Assembly: GCA_963691705.1 (NCBI GenBank)
Contig: OY829541.1
Span: 46,827,661-46,891,660, forward strand
Length of the DNA: 64,000 bases
Source: Viola odorata
Lineage: Eukaryota; Streptophyta; Magnoliopsida; Malpighiales; Violaceae
Direction of reading: 5' to 3'
The translations under genes and the position numbers were made by a program. The notes beneath the pieces are model-generated. The model was given only the letters and a program-made list of their open reading frames with translations, searched no databases and was not told the DNA's origin. Positions 47,323 through 58,057 of this stretch are shown one piece after another (positions within the stretch are counted from its first letter, which is position 1; each line of letters opens with the position of its first letter).

Positions 47323-49650
47323 TCAGCTCTCGGGGACTTGTCGTTTCCAACCCGCTGCCTTGGCTTGGCGATAGCCTGCCTCGTTAATATGGGCAGAACT
47401 CCATAGAAAGGCTTTCGCGACATCTTCGCCCTTGTACGCATCCACCCCGTGAATTTCTTCGAAGCACTTAACCAGAACACGGGCGGTCTCTTCAGCATGC
47501 CACCAGCCCATATCGGCTGACTCTTCTGCCAAAGCTGCCTTTTCCTTTTCTAAAAAGGACTTCTCATTCTCCAAAGCAGTCACTTTGGCTTGTTCCTCTA
47601 ACAAAGCTGTTTCCAGGGCGGAGTGCTGTTTCTGTAAATCATGGTGAGCTAGCAGTATCTTGGAGCGATCTGCCAACACCTTTTTCTTTTCCTCTTGCTC
47701 CTTGGACAGCTCCGCCGAAACAGAACGAAGGGAAACAGCCCGATGCTTCATATCCTCCGCCCAATAGTGAAATTTCATCATATTGGAGAAAAGGCCAGCA
47801 CGGACGGAGTTCACTTGGTCATCTTCCGCCTGGGAAAGGAAAGCTTCCCGTTCTGCAGATGAGGCCAGAATTTGAGAAGCCAGCAGAGCAGAAACCTCAT
47901 CTGAACCATCGCCCCCGATGGCTGCCAAACCACGGGTACGGAAGTCGAATAACTCAACCTGATGGGTCACTTCGCCGAGCCCGTTTAATGGACAAAGATC
48001 CGCCGTAAAATTGAAAGAGGTTCCGGCTTCATTATAGCGTTGCCGCCAAGGAACGCTAGAGGGAACGAAAGCCAGAGGACCAGGGGCGCGAACCTGTGAA
48101 GAAGAACTGCCCGGGGGCAGGAAGGCACCATAAGGCTGATAGCCCGAAAGGTCGTGAAAGACGTCTTGATAAGAAGAGGAAAAATGATGCACAGGCCCGC
48201 CAAAGGAACTGGGCGAAGCACTAAAGGGGTCCGCACCGCCTAAGTTCCCCAAATCTTCCACGGAATGTCTACCTGGAGGAACCACTGCGGAATCAGGAAC
48301 GTTAACGGAACCACCTTCCCCCGCGATGTTAGAGGAGGGTATGTTCTCATCCTCGCCTTCTATCCGGGCCCTCTTCGCAGAACCCCTCAGCACATAAGTG
48401 AGATTCATATCGCCTGAAGGAGCGGACGCAGTAACTATAACGGCCTCCTGCAAGGAGTACAAATTGAGAAAAGAAAAATAGATCAAATGACGACAGATAT
48501 TGAGAAAGAGAAAACACGCTTACGGTAGCGGTGTTGAGAGAAGACAGTGCTTCAGAAGAACCCGCAGCGTCGGGAGAAGGAGTAAGAGTGGCGATACTCC
48601 GTGTTCTTTTCTTCTTTTTTCCTCTGGCAATGGCCCTAGGAGCCTGAGAAGACGAGGGAGCAGCAACGGTCACGATAGGAACACCTTCAGGGATGTCAGT
48701 ATTCCCTTCGCCAACTGAGGAAGAGGATACTTGAGCGAGATTCGCGGAAGTAGCCGGAAGCTCAGAAGGATTATCAGTGGCCCCTGAATCGAGCTTTTCC
48801 TTTTCCTCTCTATTACGAGCCCTCCTTAAGCGTCTTCTTACGCTTTCGGGTTTATAGTCAGGATCCGTCGCTGCAAAATCACAAAATAATGTCAGCGTTA
48901 GTATCAGCGATGAAAGGGAAAAGTAGCGCGATACTCACGTCTAACGCACTCCTGAATGGCCATTCTGCAGGCCGTGAGTCGAATATGAACGCTGATCTCC
49001 AGTTGGAGTAAGGAATTTAACCATCCTTGTTCACGAGCGGGAAGTGTCTCTGGTCGACTCCAAACGCCATCTTGGACGTCCTGGTTGAACCCAGAACGCC
49101 ACTCGGGACCAGGAGCGTCAGGGAAATTTATCAGAAAGAACTCCTTTTTCCAAGCCTCAACAGAAGACTCAATATGGAGCAACTTCCAAGTAAAAGACTT
49201 GAGAGAATCATCGTCAAAGCGAGGCGATATGGTTATCACACCCCGGCACTTCATCAATTTAAAAAGGGATCTAAGCAACAAAAGAGAAGGGGAAGTGATC
49301 CCCTTATATCTACAGAGTTCCAAGAAAGCATAAACACAGCAATATGCATTTGGGGCTAACTGGGCAGGATTGAAATTGCCAGCAATAAGCAAACCCTTGA
49401 CGAAAGAATCGATAGGGAACTGGAAACCGTAGCGAAACATCTGGGCATATAATACCCTTTGATTGCCGGTCAGAACGCTGTTTAAACGAACCGACCCAGG
49501 GGCAACAACAGCTTGATAACCGTCAGGAATAACGGCGCCATGAGTAGCCAAATGCTCCCGGAGAATGGCCTCCGTGGTAATAACACTGACCGTGGTATCC
49601 ATTTTCTTCTCATCGATGGATTTCGACTCAGAACGGCGAGTCTTTGCCAT
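47323..49650 (-). CDS. Antisense gene 1 of element E: Transposase_28-like N-domain plus coiled coil, three exons, intact
   Basis: Spliced model: exon 1 49650-48939, exon 2 48870-48524, exon 3 48447-47323. All introns are GT-AG (68 and 76 bases) and phases fit, giving 727 codons without a stop. Exon 1 (about 237 residues) resembles the plant 'putative gypsy type transposon' domain (Transposase_28): MFRYGFQFPIDSFVKGLL, QLAPNAYCCVYAFLELC, ISPRFDDDSLKSFTWKLL and WRSGFNQD. Exon 2 is basic and Ser/Pro-rich, with RRRLRRARNREEKEK and GKKKKRTR as possible nuclear signals. Exon 3 has a Ser/Gly linker and a long coiled coil (about 47480-47720). It lies opposite to gag-pol. The function is unknown. A TATA-like TTATAAAC lies about 165 bases upstream (near 49817). 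Confidence 0.8.
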
Positions 49651-50267
49651 GGCAGGACTAAGGAAATAGAAATGAAGAAGACGAGGGAAAGGAAGGGAAG
49701 TACCTTTGGAAGGAAAGAACTTCGAAAGCCTTGAATGGAGGTGAGAAGGACAAGACGGCTGAGAGATAATATGAAAAAGTGGAGTGAAAAAGAAAAGGGA
49801 AGAAATAAAGAGGGTTTATAACCCTAGTAATTAAAAGGAAACGACGGATGTTGCAGTCGTTGTGTCGAAGCGGCATGAGGGATAAGACTCAAGCAATGAG
49901 TACGACTCTAGAAGAAGCGCGGCAAACGCTTTGATCTGGTTAAAATTTCTAAACACGCTAAGGTGAAGCGGCAGAAGAAACGAACACGTGTGTCGGCACC
50001 ATCATGATTTTTCCCGCGCATCGACGGAAGGGTCGCGAGCATTAAATGCTCTGAAAAGTAGATGCGACTTTTGATAAAAAGCAAAAGCGATATCACAAGA
50101 AAGGAAATAAGGCAAATCGGCGTTGAATAAAAGAACAGTTCTTAAAGACAGCAAGAGAGCGAAATAAAACAAGATATCGCCCAAAGAGCAAAGTACCGAT
50201 ATCGCCTCGCGATAGGACGTTATTACAAGACATGGAAAACAAATAGCAATGTTTTTCAATGGATCAA
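49651..50267. promoter_or_regulatory. Intergenic region upstream of antisense gene 1
   Basis: About 600 bases between antisense genes 2 and 1. On the minus strand GGTTATAAACCC (49813-49824) is a TATA-like site with a pyrimidine-rich leader between it and the ATG at 49650. The rest is AT-rich, with scattered GCGATATCGC-like words shared with the LTR. No gene is seen. Confidence 0.4.
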
Positions 50268-52510
50268 TTAAGAGTCATCGCATGCCTCGCCGTCATCGTT
50301 CCCTTGCTTTTCCCCGGAAGGAGGAAAACTCCTTTCGCCTTCACTAAGATCTTTAATTTTTTGAGAGGCGTAATTGGCCAGCATGGATAGATCGACAGCG
50401 CCTCGGACATGGAGATCCTTAAACCCTGCGATACAAACCTCGATGGTCTTATTCTTCCACCAGGCTATCCTTGAAGGAACTTTGGCCAAATCGGCATCGC
50501 GAGATGACAACTCTTCGCGAAGGAAGACATTCTTTTTATCAGCCACCACCAGTTCCGCCTCCATTAGCTCTGCTCTCGCCTTCCCCTTCGACTTCTCCCG
50601 AGAAAGTTCACCGCGACAATCCTCCAACTCTGCCCGAGTTCATTCTTGCAACTGCGATAGCTCCTTCGCCTTCGCCAAAGCCGCGTCTAATTGTTCCTGC
50701 AAATCCGAACAGGGTCGAGTTTTGTTACGCTGGCCTTCAAGAAAGTAATGAAATTTCCGAAAGCTGGCCAGCATGTCGTTCATAAGGTGTGACTGTCGTG
50801 TCTCGGGAGCATGCTGTAAAAACTCTTCCCTGTCCTTGGAAGAAGTAAACATCTGTCCCACTATGGGACCCACGGGCTCTTCTCGCGATAACGGATCCGA
50901 TATTCCTAAGGCACGAAGCCCATCAGTGCCGAAAGAGGACAAATCCAGCTGATATCCAGTAGGGCCCTGGGACCCCTGAGGAGAAAGGTTGGCAATGTAA
51001 GGAGGGGAACAATTTTTTGCGCAATCACCAACGCCCGAAATTAAAGACAGAAACAAAAGAGGAGGCTTCCGTGGGGAAAATTCAGGAGGAACGCTTAAAC
51101 TCGAAACTTGTGGGGTTGTCTCTGGGATAAAAGAACCTATCGGGGAAGCAGGATGGCCCGACGACAAAGGAGAGGTCGCGGCTACCGAGGTCTCATTGTT
51201 CTCGATAGAAACGGCGGAAGGCACCCTGATAGCTTTGATATTTTTCACCACTTGCGAAGTCCTCGCGGCATGAGAAGCGTTAATATTCTCGGAAGGGGCC
51301 GCGTTAACTCCCTTCAAAGGGGGAACTAGGGGTTCAGTTTTGTCTGTGCGAACCTTCTTTACGAGACGCTCCGTCTCTTCTGCAATTTCTTCGCTATCGT
51401 CCTCAGCCGATTCCGCCGTGTCATCATTCCTCCTAGACCTAAGTTTCATCCTTTGGGCAATAGTAGCGTGACGTAATTCAGGACCAGTATCCATGCTCTC
51501 GCTATCGCTGTCGATTTTCTCAAACACAGGATCGCCTTGAGCTACCCTCTTGCCACGGGAAGGAAGCCAACTTTCAAGGAAACAAGAAGGTCGAGTGGAG
51601 GCTCTGCGAGTTGTGACGGTTTTAGTCCTTCCCCTTCTAGGCGGAATAGGTGGGCGGCGGGAGTTTGTAGGCGGAGAAGAAGGAGGCAGCGACTGGAGAG
51701 GTGTTACGTTCAAAGGGGCGTCACCTTCCCCAGAAGAACTACTCTCAGCGTTACCTGCCAACAAAACATATTAGCAAATTAAGAAGAGTGAAGCGATAAA
51801 GAAGAAAAAGGAAACTCACCCACAACGCACTCTGACAAGGGCCTGAACCGAGCAAACTCCCGGATACGGAAAGACCCTCCTATTTCTAACAAGGCGCTAA
51901 CGTTGGAAACATCCTGGCTTGACAGCGCTTCCGGTCTTTTCCAAACGCCACTACTGATTTTTCGATTGAAACCCCCGCGCCAGAGCCGTGACGGCAAACG
52001 GAGGGTGAAAAAGCCAGACTTCCAGTCATCTACGTGTTCCTCAAAACCTTGAAAGTTCCGCCAGAACAGTTGCACAACGACATCATCCCATCTGGGGGTA
52101 ATATCTACCAGGCAGTCGCGACAACTCAAGACAAAGAATGTGCGGAATAGATCAAGCGACGGAGCAAATATACGCTTCATCTCGCACGAACGAAGGAAAG
52201 CGTAAATACCACACCAAGAGGGTGGAGTAATCTGGACGGGATTAAGGTCGTAATGATCTAGCAGTTTCAACAGAGAAGTATGGAGTGGGAAACGGAAGCC
52301 GTAAGTAAACATCTTGAAATAAACTAACCGGAATGTTCCCCACATGGCGTCAGGCAGCCGAGTGTCCTTCAAAGAGACAAAAGGGCGATAGCCCGTGGGA
52401 AAAGTAATACCACTCTCCTCTAATTCAACCCTCAAAACCTCATTACAATTGAATATGCTGCGAGTTCGCCTAGCTTCGGGATCTATGGGGTTTTCAGCAG
52501 TTGAAGACAT
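50268..52510 (-). pseudogene. Antisense gene 2 of element E: paralogue of gene 1, one stop
   Basis: Exon 1 52510-51820 (starts MSSTAENPID), intron 51819-51755 (GT-AG, 65 bases, phase 1), exon 2 51754-50268. Together they make 726 codons including the stop, almost the same length as gene 1. Exon 1 has the same domain as gene 1: MFTYGFRFPLHTSLLKLL, ITPPSWCGIYAFLRSC, ITPRWDDVVVQLFW and WRGGFNRKISSGVWKRPE. The intron falls after the same SECV/QECV motif and in the same phase. Exon 2 has an Arg/Pro-rich linker and a C-terminal coiled coil followed by a WW pair, again as in gene 1. A TGA at 50640-50642 truncates it about 125 codons early. The two genes look like an old tandem duplication. Confidence 0.78.
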
Positions 52511-52977
52511 AAGGGACAGTAAAAGTAAATCTACGGCGGTAGAAGGAGTAAATACCTGGAGCAAAAAGCCAATAAACCGGTCGCCGGCACCAGTGAGCGG
52601 TCGCGGAAAAACCTCTCGAAGAAAAGAAGTGCAGAAGAGAGAGAAAATGTGCAAAAACTCAAAATATTCGCAGAAGCAGTAAAAGAGAGAGATGATTTCC
52701 TTTTAAAGGAAAGCCTGAAGAAGAGACAGCCTGTAAAAAGGAAACACGTACAGAACTGAAAAAGACACGTGGATAGTCGTTTGTGTCTTCTGGAATAAGA
52801 CAGTTACCGATTAAAAGTTGAAGGCAGTTACCCGTAGCGAAAGGGACGCATCCGCGTCAACCCGGAACACTCAGAAAGAAATAATAAGTAAGCGATGAAG
52901 AGCGAAAAGGAAGTAAAACCATCATTCATTATTATGAGAAAGGCCATACGGCATCTACAAAAAGAAGGAGTAAGGCC
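52511..52977. other. Intergenic region upstream of antisense gene 2
   Basis: A purine-rich stretch on the plus strand. A weak TATA-like TTTTAAAGG on the minus strand lies near 52700. No gene is supported. Confidence 0.4.
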
Positions 52978-53436
52978 CTACTCATCACTGTCGGACCAAG
53001 TAACGCCGTAGCAATAGATTACGTCCTCTTCGTTATCGCCACCCCAGAATGGTGAATCCACAATAGCAGGGGGAGAAGACTCACCGACCCCCTTTTCAGC
53101 GGCAGAAGTCAACTTGGGTAACTCCTCCTTAACGCCTAGCGATACTGCCCCGGCGGCCGAGCAAGCAGAGGGAGCCCACGGAGGTGATTCCTGCGGAGGG
53201 GGAGACGGTTTTTTCTCCCCCCTAGCCAGAAAAGCCAGGGAGTCGAAAAATGACTTAGAGGCCTAGGCAGCCTCCTTCCTTCTTCGTTCAACTTCCTTCC
53301 TCCGCCTCTTGCGATATCGCCGGCGGACAACCGGCCTCCAAGGAGGCGATGGGGGAGGATTATCTGTGTCAGGGGTGGTCGGAGGAGTTGGCGGTGAATT
53401 CCCCGAAGCCGTACCTAGCAAATAAGAATCAGCCAT
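52978..53436 (-). pseudogene. Antisense gene 3 of element E: small Pro-rich and basic protein, one TAG
   Basis: A frame of 152 codons from ATG 53436 to TAG 52978-52980, broken by a TAG at 53263-53265 (codon 58). The N-terminal part is Pro/Thr-rich (PPTPPTTPDTDNPPPSPP) and runs into a strongly basic segment (RRRYRKRRRKEVERRRKE). The C-terminal part is Pro-rich with an acidic end (DNEEDVIYC...SDSDE). No family is recognised. The basic segment could bind nucleic acid or act as a nuclear signal. A TATA-like TATTTAA lies about 80 bases upstream (near 53514). Confidence 0.5.
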
Positions 53437-53913
53437 GAGACTTGCAGAGGACTTATAACGAAGAAAAACGAAGGAGAAAGAAATGGATAAAAGTGAAGGA
53501 AGAAAAGCCTCATTAAATAGCCGGGAAAAGAAGAAAAGAGACTCTTCGATCCTCCAACCCGACTCTTGAAGATTGGCACATATACAGTCTGAAATGCAAA
53601 TATGGATTTGCAGTCACGCCTGTTGAGATCTCGTGCAATTCAAGAATAATTATAGTCTCTGTCAAATCAGTTGTTATAATGAGGACGGTGCGGAGTTAAG
53701 GCAGAACGATCGACAGAAAAACCGCCCAATAGCAAGACTGTTTTCAGTTGGGCTAAGAATATCCTCTTGGAAAACGACAAAGAGCGCAGTAAAGAAGAAG
53801 AACAGTTGCGAAAGGAAATGAGGAAAATACTTTATTTATTACGGCCTAGTGACCGGAAGATACATTGACAAGATAAGGGGAAAAGAGAAAAGGCCCAAAG
53901 GGAGCCATCACTA

Positions 53914-54291
53914 TCAGGCGTCAGAGCCAGCATCCTCGGGCACCTCAGGAAGGTCCCTCAAGGAATCCATGACCAGGATAAGATCATGGGAAGTAGCTCT
54001 CATCCCCTTCAGGCAGCACCCCAGCATGTCCCTACGCTGCTGCAGCATGGCAATCACCACCTGAATCCGAGCGATAGAGGCGGACAGCTTTGATACGCTC
54101 TCCAAAGGACTGAAGTCCTCCAGGGAAATGGCCCCTAGCCGGGAATAAAGCGGAGTCAGCATCCCTTGCAGCTCCAGAATATCCTCAGAAGTCTTGACCA
54201 GCATGTTCTCCAGGAAACCGACGTCGCCGTCATTGAGGTTCCTGAGTGAGTGACCCTTGGAGAGAAGAAAATTCTTAGTCAAGTTATCCAT
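53914..54291 (-). CDS. Antisense gene 4 of element E: 125-residue helical protein
   Basis: An intact frame starting MDNLTKNFLLSKGHSLRN and ending EDAGSDA. Nearly the whole protein should be helical, with Leu, Ile and Met at heptad-like spacing (LENMLVKTSEDILELQGML, SKLSASIARIQVVIAML), suggesting a coiled coil or helical bundle. No known domain is recognised. On the minus strand CCTATAAAT (54341-54349) is a TATA box about 50 bases upstream of the ATG, so it could be transcribed on its own. It is the gene nearest the 3' LTR and on the strand opposite to gag-pol. Confidence 0.55.
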   Translation of the reverse strand: MDNLTKNFLLSKGHSLRNLNDGDVGFLENMLVKTSEDILELQGMLTPLYSRLGAISLEDFSPLESVSKLSASIARIQVVIAMLQQRRDMLGCCLKGMRATSHDLILVMDSLRDLPEVPEDAGSDA

Positions 54292-55263
54292 GATGCTAGC
54301 TGATAAAGATGAGGAGAACGTGGGTGGAGAAAGCTCTCCGATTTATAGGCTCCAGTGAAGAGAGGCCTTGGGAAAAGATACTGGGGTCCTCAAAAGACGA
54401 GCCGCCCCGATAACCTCGAGGATTGATAAGCGTAAACGAAAGGGACGAGTGACGTTCACGATGCAGATACCGGAAGGAGTACAAGGCAGAATCTGAAAAA
54501 CGTTGAGAGGCACGATATCACTGGTAGCCCTAACGCTAAAACCATAAGGTTACCGGTATCCACAGTGTAAGGCCGCGTTGATGTCGCCGGTGGCCCTGGA
54601 TGCGTAAAACCGCGATGACATCACAGGCGTCTGGTGGTATGAAGCCGCGATAACCATAAGGTAGCTGATGGTATAAAGCCACGCTGATACTTGCTGTTTT
54701 CTCGAGCGTAAAAGAAAAAGGGGGCACGTGTGACCTCGAACCTCTGTAAGTATAAAGTTTGCTAACTTCTATATATGTTTCTATCTCCTCTGTGCCTTTG
54801 CAGAACACGTGGAAGAACGATAGACCCAAAATATATGACAGCCCATGGTGCGGCCTGGCTGAATATACGCGATGATATCGCAAGCGACCTATTGACGGTC
54901 CTTCTATGACTCGAACGAAGCTGAGACTTCATAAGTCCTATTGAAAGGACAAATGGGCCAGTATCGCTGAATAAAAGTGATGCCTTCAAAATCGCGAGCG
55001 CCCCAACGGCCTCCTAGTAGAATTCTTAACGTCCCGAGGAGACGGGTCTTTTTGACAAGAAACAAGAACGAACTTGACCGGATTAGTGGAAAGTTGTGGA
55101 TCTAAGCCCTCGTTCCGCATTAGGATTGATCAGCCTTTGAACGATAAAGAAAGCCCAAGCCCTCTGTGGAAATATCGCCTCATGACAGAGCAAAACCCTA
55201 TCTAAAGATGTCAGACATGGATAGCCCTTGGTGAACACTCGGGCTAGTTTTCAGTTGGGCTTA
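54292..55263. other. Element E 3' untranslated region before the 3' LTR
   Basis: No gene. Several near-repeats of a segment containing CGATGAT/CGATAAC, ACCATAAGGT and GGTATAAAGCC occur at 54535-54700. A clear polypurine tract is not visible just before 55264. The sequence there reads TTTTCAGTTGGGCTTA, and TTTTCAGTTGGGCTAA also occurs near 53741. Confidence 0.5.
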
Positions 55264-55801
55264 TGATAACAATTGTTATGCTCCTGACGGCAATATTGTA
55301 GCCACGGCATCTATCCTTGACGAGTCTCTATACGCTTCCCTGAAAAGCCAACCTATCGCCCGGGCCGGCGGAAGTTTCCTAGGATGGTCGACTTCAGCGG
55401 GGGGGGGATCTCATGCATCTTTACGCGCACGGCGTCATCCCATCCTAGAGGAACTAAGAGGATGTCGCTCCTGATAGGCCTTATGTGATTATCGCCCGCG
55501 ATGGCTCACCCATTATCGCTGGAGGCGATATCTTCGGACGATGCTTATCGCTGCACCCTTATCGCTGTCAGGTATCGCCAACTTCGGCCTATAAATACCC
55601 CCATCTTTCCAAACAGAAGGTAAGATCGAGATCATCTTGGAGAACTTCTACCATTCTAAAAACTCGAACTGACTTAAGCATCGGAGTGTCTACGCCGGAG
55701 TCCCCCTCCGGCGCTTTGCAGGTATCTCTGACGCCGATCGATTCCCCTCCGACTAGCTGCAGCAGCCGTTTTCCGACCCGAAGAGATCTCGGATCTTATC
55801 A
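55264..55801 (+). repeat. 3' LTR of element E
   Basis: A 538-base LTR, nearly identical to 39728-40264, with one more G in a G-run and a change near the 5' end. It is followed by ACAAT and then element H sequence. Confidence 0.95.
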
Positions 55802-55806
55802 ACAAT

Positions 55807-57983
55807 CTTCATGACATTGCTCTTCTGGGAAATACTCTTCAAGAGTTACCGCCCTTCCTTCTTTAGATATCTCTGGATGTTTGCTCGGAAGACCCCACTC
55901 TTCTTGGTGGACATCATGATTTTGAATAGAGGCACCATAAGAGTATTTTGAGGATGATTTTCCCTTTTCAAGAACTTTCTTATTCTTCTATCTTCTAAAG
56001 GTTGACCACCCATCGTTAAATTCATCTTTGGACTCAGAGCTTGTTTCCCAAACATCTAAGTCATCAGTCATTAACTCGTACAAGCTTGGCCCATAAGGGT
56101 TGCCTATCTTTGGCATCCCTGGGTAAGCATAGGTGACCTTGACTTCTCCATCCATGCTGAACTTTATAGGGACTGCCCCTTTCAGTAATTCGGCTGTCAG
56201 TATCGTCGGCTGAGAGGTGACTATCCCCTGACCCAAGGCGACAACGGAATAGGATCGAACGACCTGAAGGCAATCATTGTTTGTTTAGCATCATTCTTTG
56301 TGGTGGTCGTGATGTAGTTGGCCTCTGCAACATCTTCACTATCGAGTTTTATCTTACCTTCGTTGTCCAAACGAACGATGAGATCTTTAAGGACAAAGCA
56401 TTTATCTACCGGATGACTGATGATCCGATGATATCTGCAATACCTAGGGTTGTCAACCTGGTTCACTTATTCTGGGCGCTTTGATGGTGGAAGTTCGATC
56501 AATTTTTGTTCAAGGAGCTGGTCCAGAATATCAGAGACTTCCGAGTCTAAAAAGGGGTATCCCCTTTCTTCACGTTCCTTCAGGGTCCTTCTTTGAGCTC
56601 TGAAAGGCTTGTACTCTGTCTTGACCTGCTTCATCCCTTCTTTCCTTTGGGCCTCCTTGGAGGATATCTTCACAGGTGCAGTGGTAACCACCATGCTTTC
56701 TTTTCCCTTGCTGGCCTTCGGGTCTTTCCTTACTTCTTTCTTGACTTCCTTCTTTTCGCGAGAATCATTTGGCATGTAACTCCCATGCCTTTGGATTTGG
56801 ACTTCCAAATCATGAGCTCTAGTTGTGAGCTCCTCAAATGTGCATGGCATGTTTGCCTGCAAGTTGTAGAGCAGTCCCCAATGCCATCCTTGGACACACA
56901 TATCGATTAAAGATGACTCACTGATCCTTTCTTTGTAATTAAGGACCAAGTTTCTCCATCTTTCGAAGAACTCAATGACGGGTTCATCTTTTCTTTGTTT
57001 CGTCCCAGCCAGTTCTGGTAGGCCAACAATCCGTCGAGTGTTGTAAAAGTGAGTTAGGAAGTCTCTTTTCAATTGGTCCCAGCTATCAATAGACCCAGGC
57101 CTGATATCGGTATACCATTCAAAGGCCACGCCTTTCAGAGATCGAACAAATTTCTTTACCATCATATCTCCATAAGTTCCTGAATTGTTGCGAGTCTCTA
57201 TGAAGTGAGCGATGTGTTGTTTAAGGTTCCCTTTCCCCTCGAACTGCTGGAATTTTGGAGCTTGATACCCCACAGGCAGTAATAGTTCATCTATGCGCCT
57301 TGAGTAAGGCTTTGCGTACCCGAGAGAGGATTGCGAAGCTCCTCCATATTGAGCACGGATAGTGTCAGCAATCATCATCTGCAGTTGTTGAACTGTCAGA
57401 TTTGCGACGGGTGTCGCGGTGTTGTTGCTGTTGTCATTCAGATTATTCACCGTTGCGAAGTCTTCATGGTATTTCATCTGTCATTCTCGCTCATCATTCT
57501 CATCACCAGTAGACCCTCCGCTAGAGTTTGGATTATTTGATGAGCCTGGTTGACTTGCCAACTTAGCCGTCAGAAAAGTTATTTGGGCATCTTTCTCTGC
57601 CATAGCTTTTGTCAAATTTTCAATTGCTACGGACATCTCTTGAAAGCGAGTCTCAGGATCTTGGGAAGCGTCAATGGCCATCACCGCAGCAAAGGATTCG
57701 GAGGACTCAGAGCTATAGTCTGCCCATCTCCCAGTTGGAGTATTTTCAAAAGCAATTCCAGCATCAGATTCTCCACTCGGGTAGTAAGAGCCCTCAGATC
57801 TGGTTTGTATCTCTTTGATGACCTTTCTTCTTAGTTTTTCCCTACGGGAAATTGCTTCAATGGTGACACCAACTAGGCCCTTCCAGCTCTAGTGCGAGCA
57901 CGTGTTGTCGGAAGGCCTTCTCGCAGATCTTGAAGTGCTTCAGGAAAGGAGTCGTCGGTCTGATTTCTAATCAGGAGATTCAT
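55807..57983 (-). pseudogene. Element H Gag
   Basis: The likely start is ATG 57983 (MNLLIRNQTDDSF), followed by a frameshift before 57684. A coiled coil (FQEMSVAIENLTKAMAEKDAQI) precedes a TGA at 57481-57483. The gag core is APKFQQFEGKGNLKQHIAHF, LKGVAFEWYTDIRPGSI, WDQLKRDFLTHFYN and FFERWRNLVLNYKERI. After a TAA near 56467 a zinc-knuckle-like CRYHRIISHPVDKC follows, and then a decayed spacer with frameshifts (near 56230 and 56050). The frame is cut at 55806 by element E and resumes at 39722 with the protease linker. The Gag fits the Tat lineage. Confidence 0.88.
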
Positions 57984-58032
57984 TTTGGATCTTGATTTGA
58001 GGAGTGTGATTCAAAAGATGAGAGGAGAGTAG

Positions 58033-58051
58033 GGTCCCACTGGGCATGCCA
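58033..58051 (-). other. Primer binding site of element H
   Basis: TGGCATGCCCAGTGGGACC on the minus strand, six bases inside the proposed LTR end and just upstream of gag. The tRNA is not identified here. Confidence 0.6.
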
Positions 58052-58057
58052 GAAATT

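Larger units (their letters stand above)
39728..55801 (+). mobile_element. Element E: complete 16.1 kb Tat-type LTR retrotransposon with antisense gene cluster
   Basis: LTRs at 39728-40264 and 55264-55801 begin TGATAAC and end TTATCA and differ only by about one substitution site and one G-run length. The perfect target duplication ACAAT flanks it (39723-39727 and 55802-55806). Plus-strand gag-pol occupies 40350-46220. Four minus-strand genes fill 47323-54291. A is the other copy of this family. The insertion split gag from protease in element H and is among the youngest events in the window. Confidence 0.97.
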
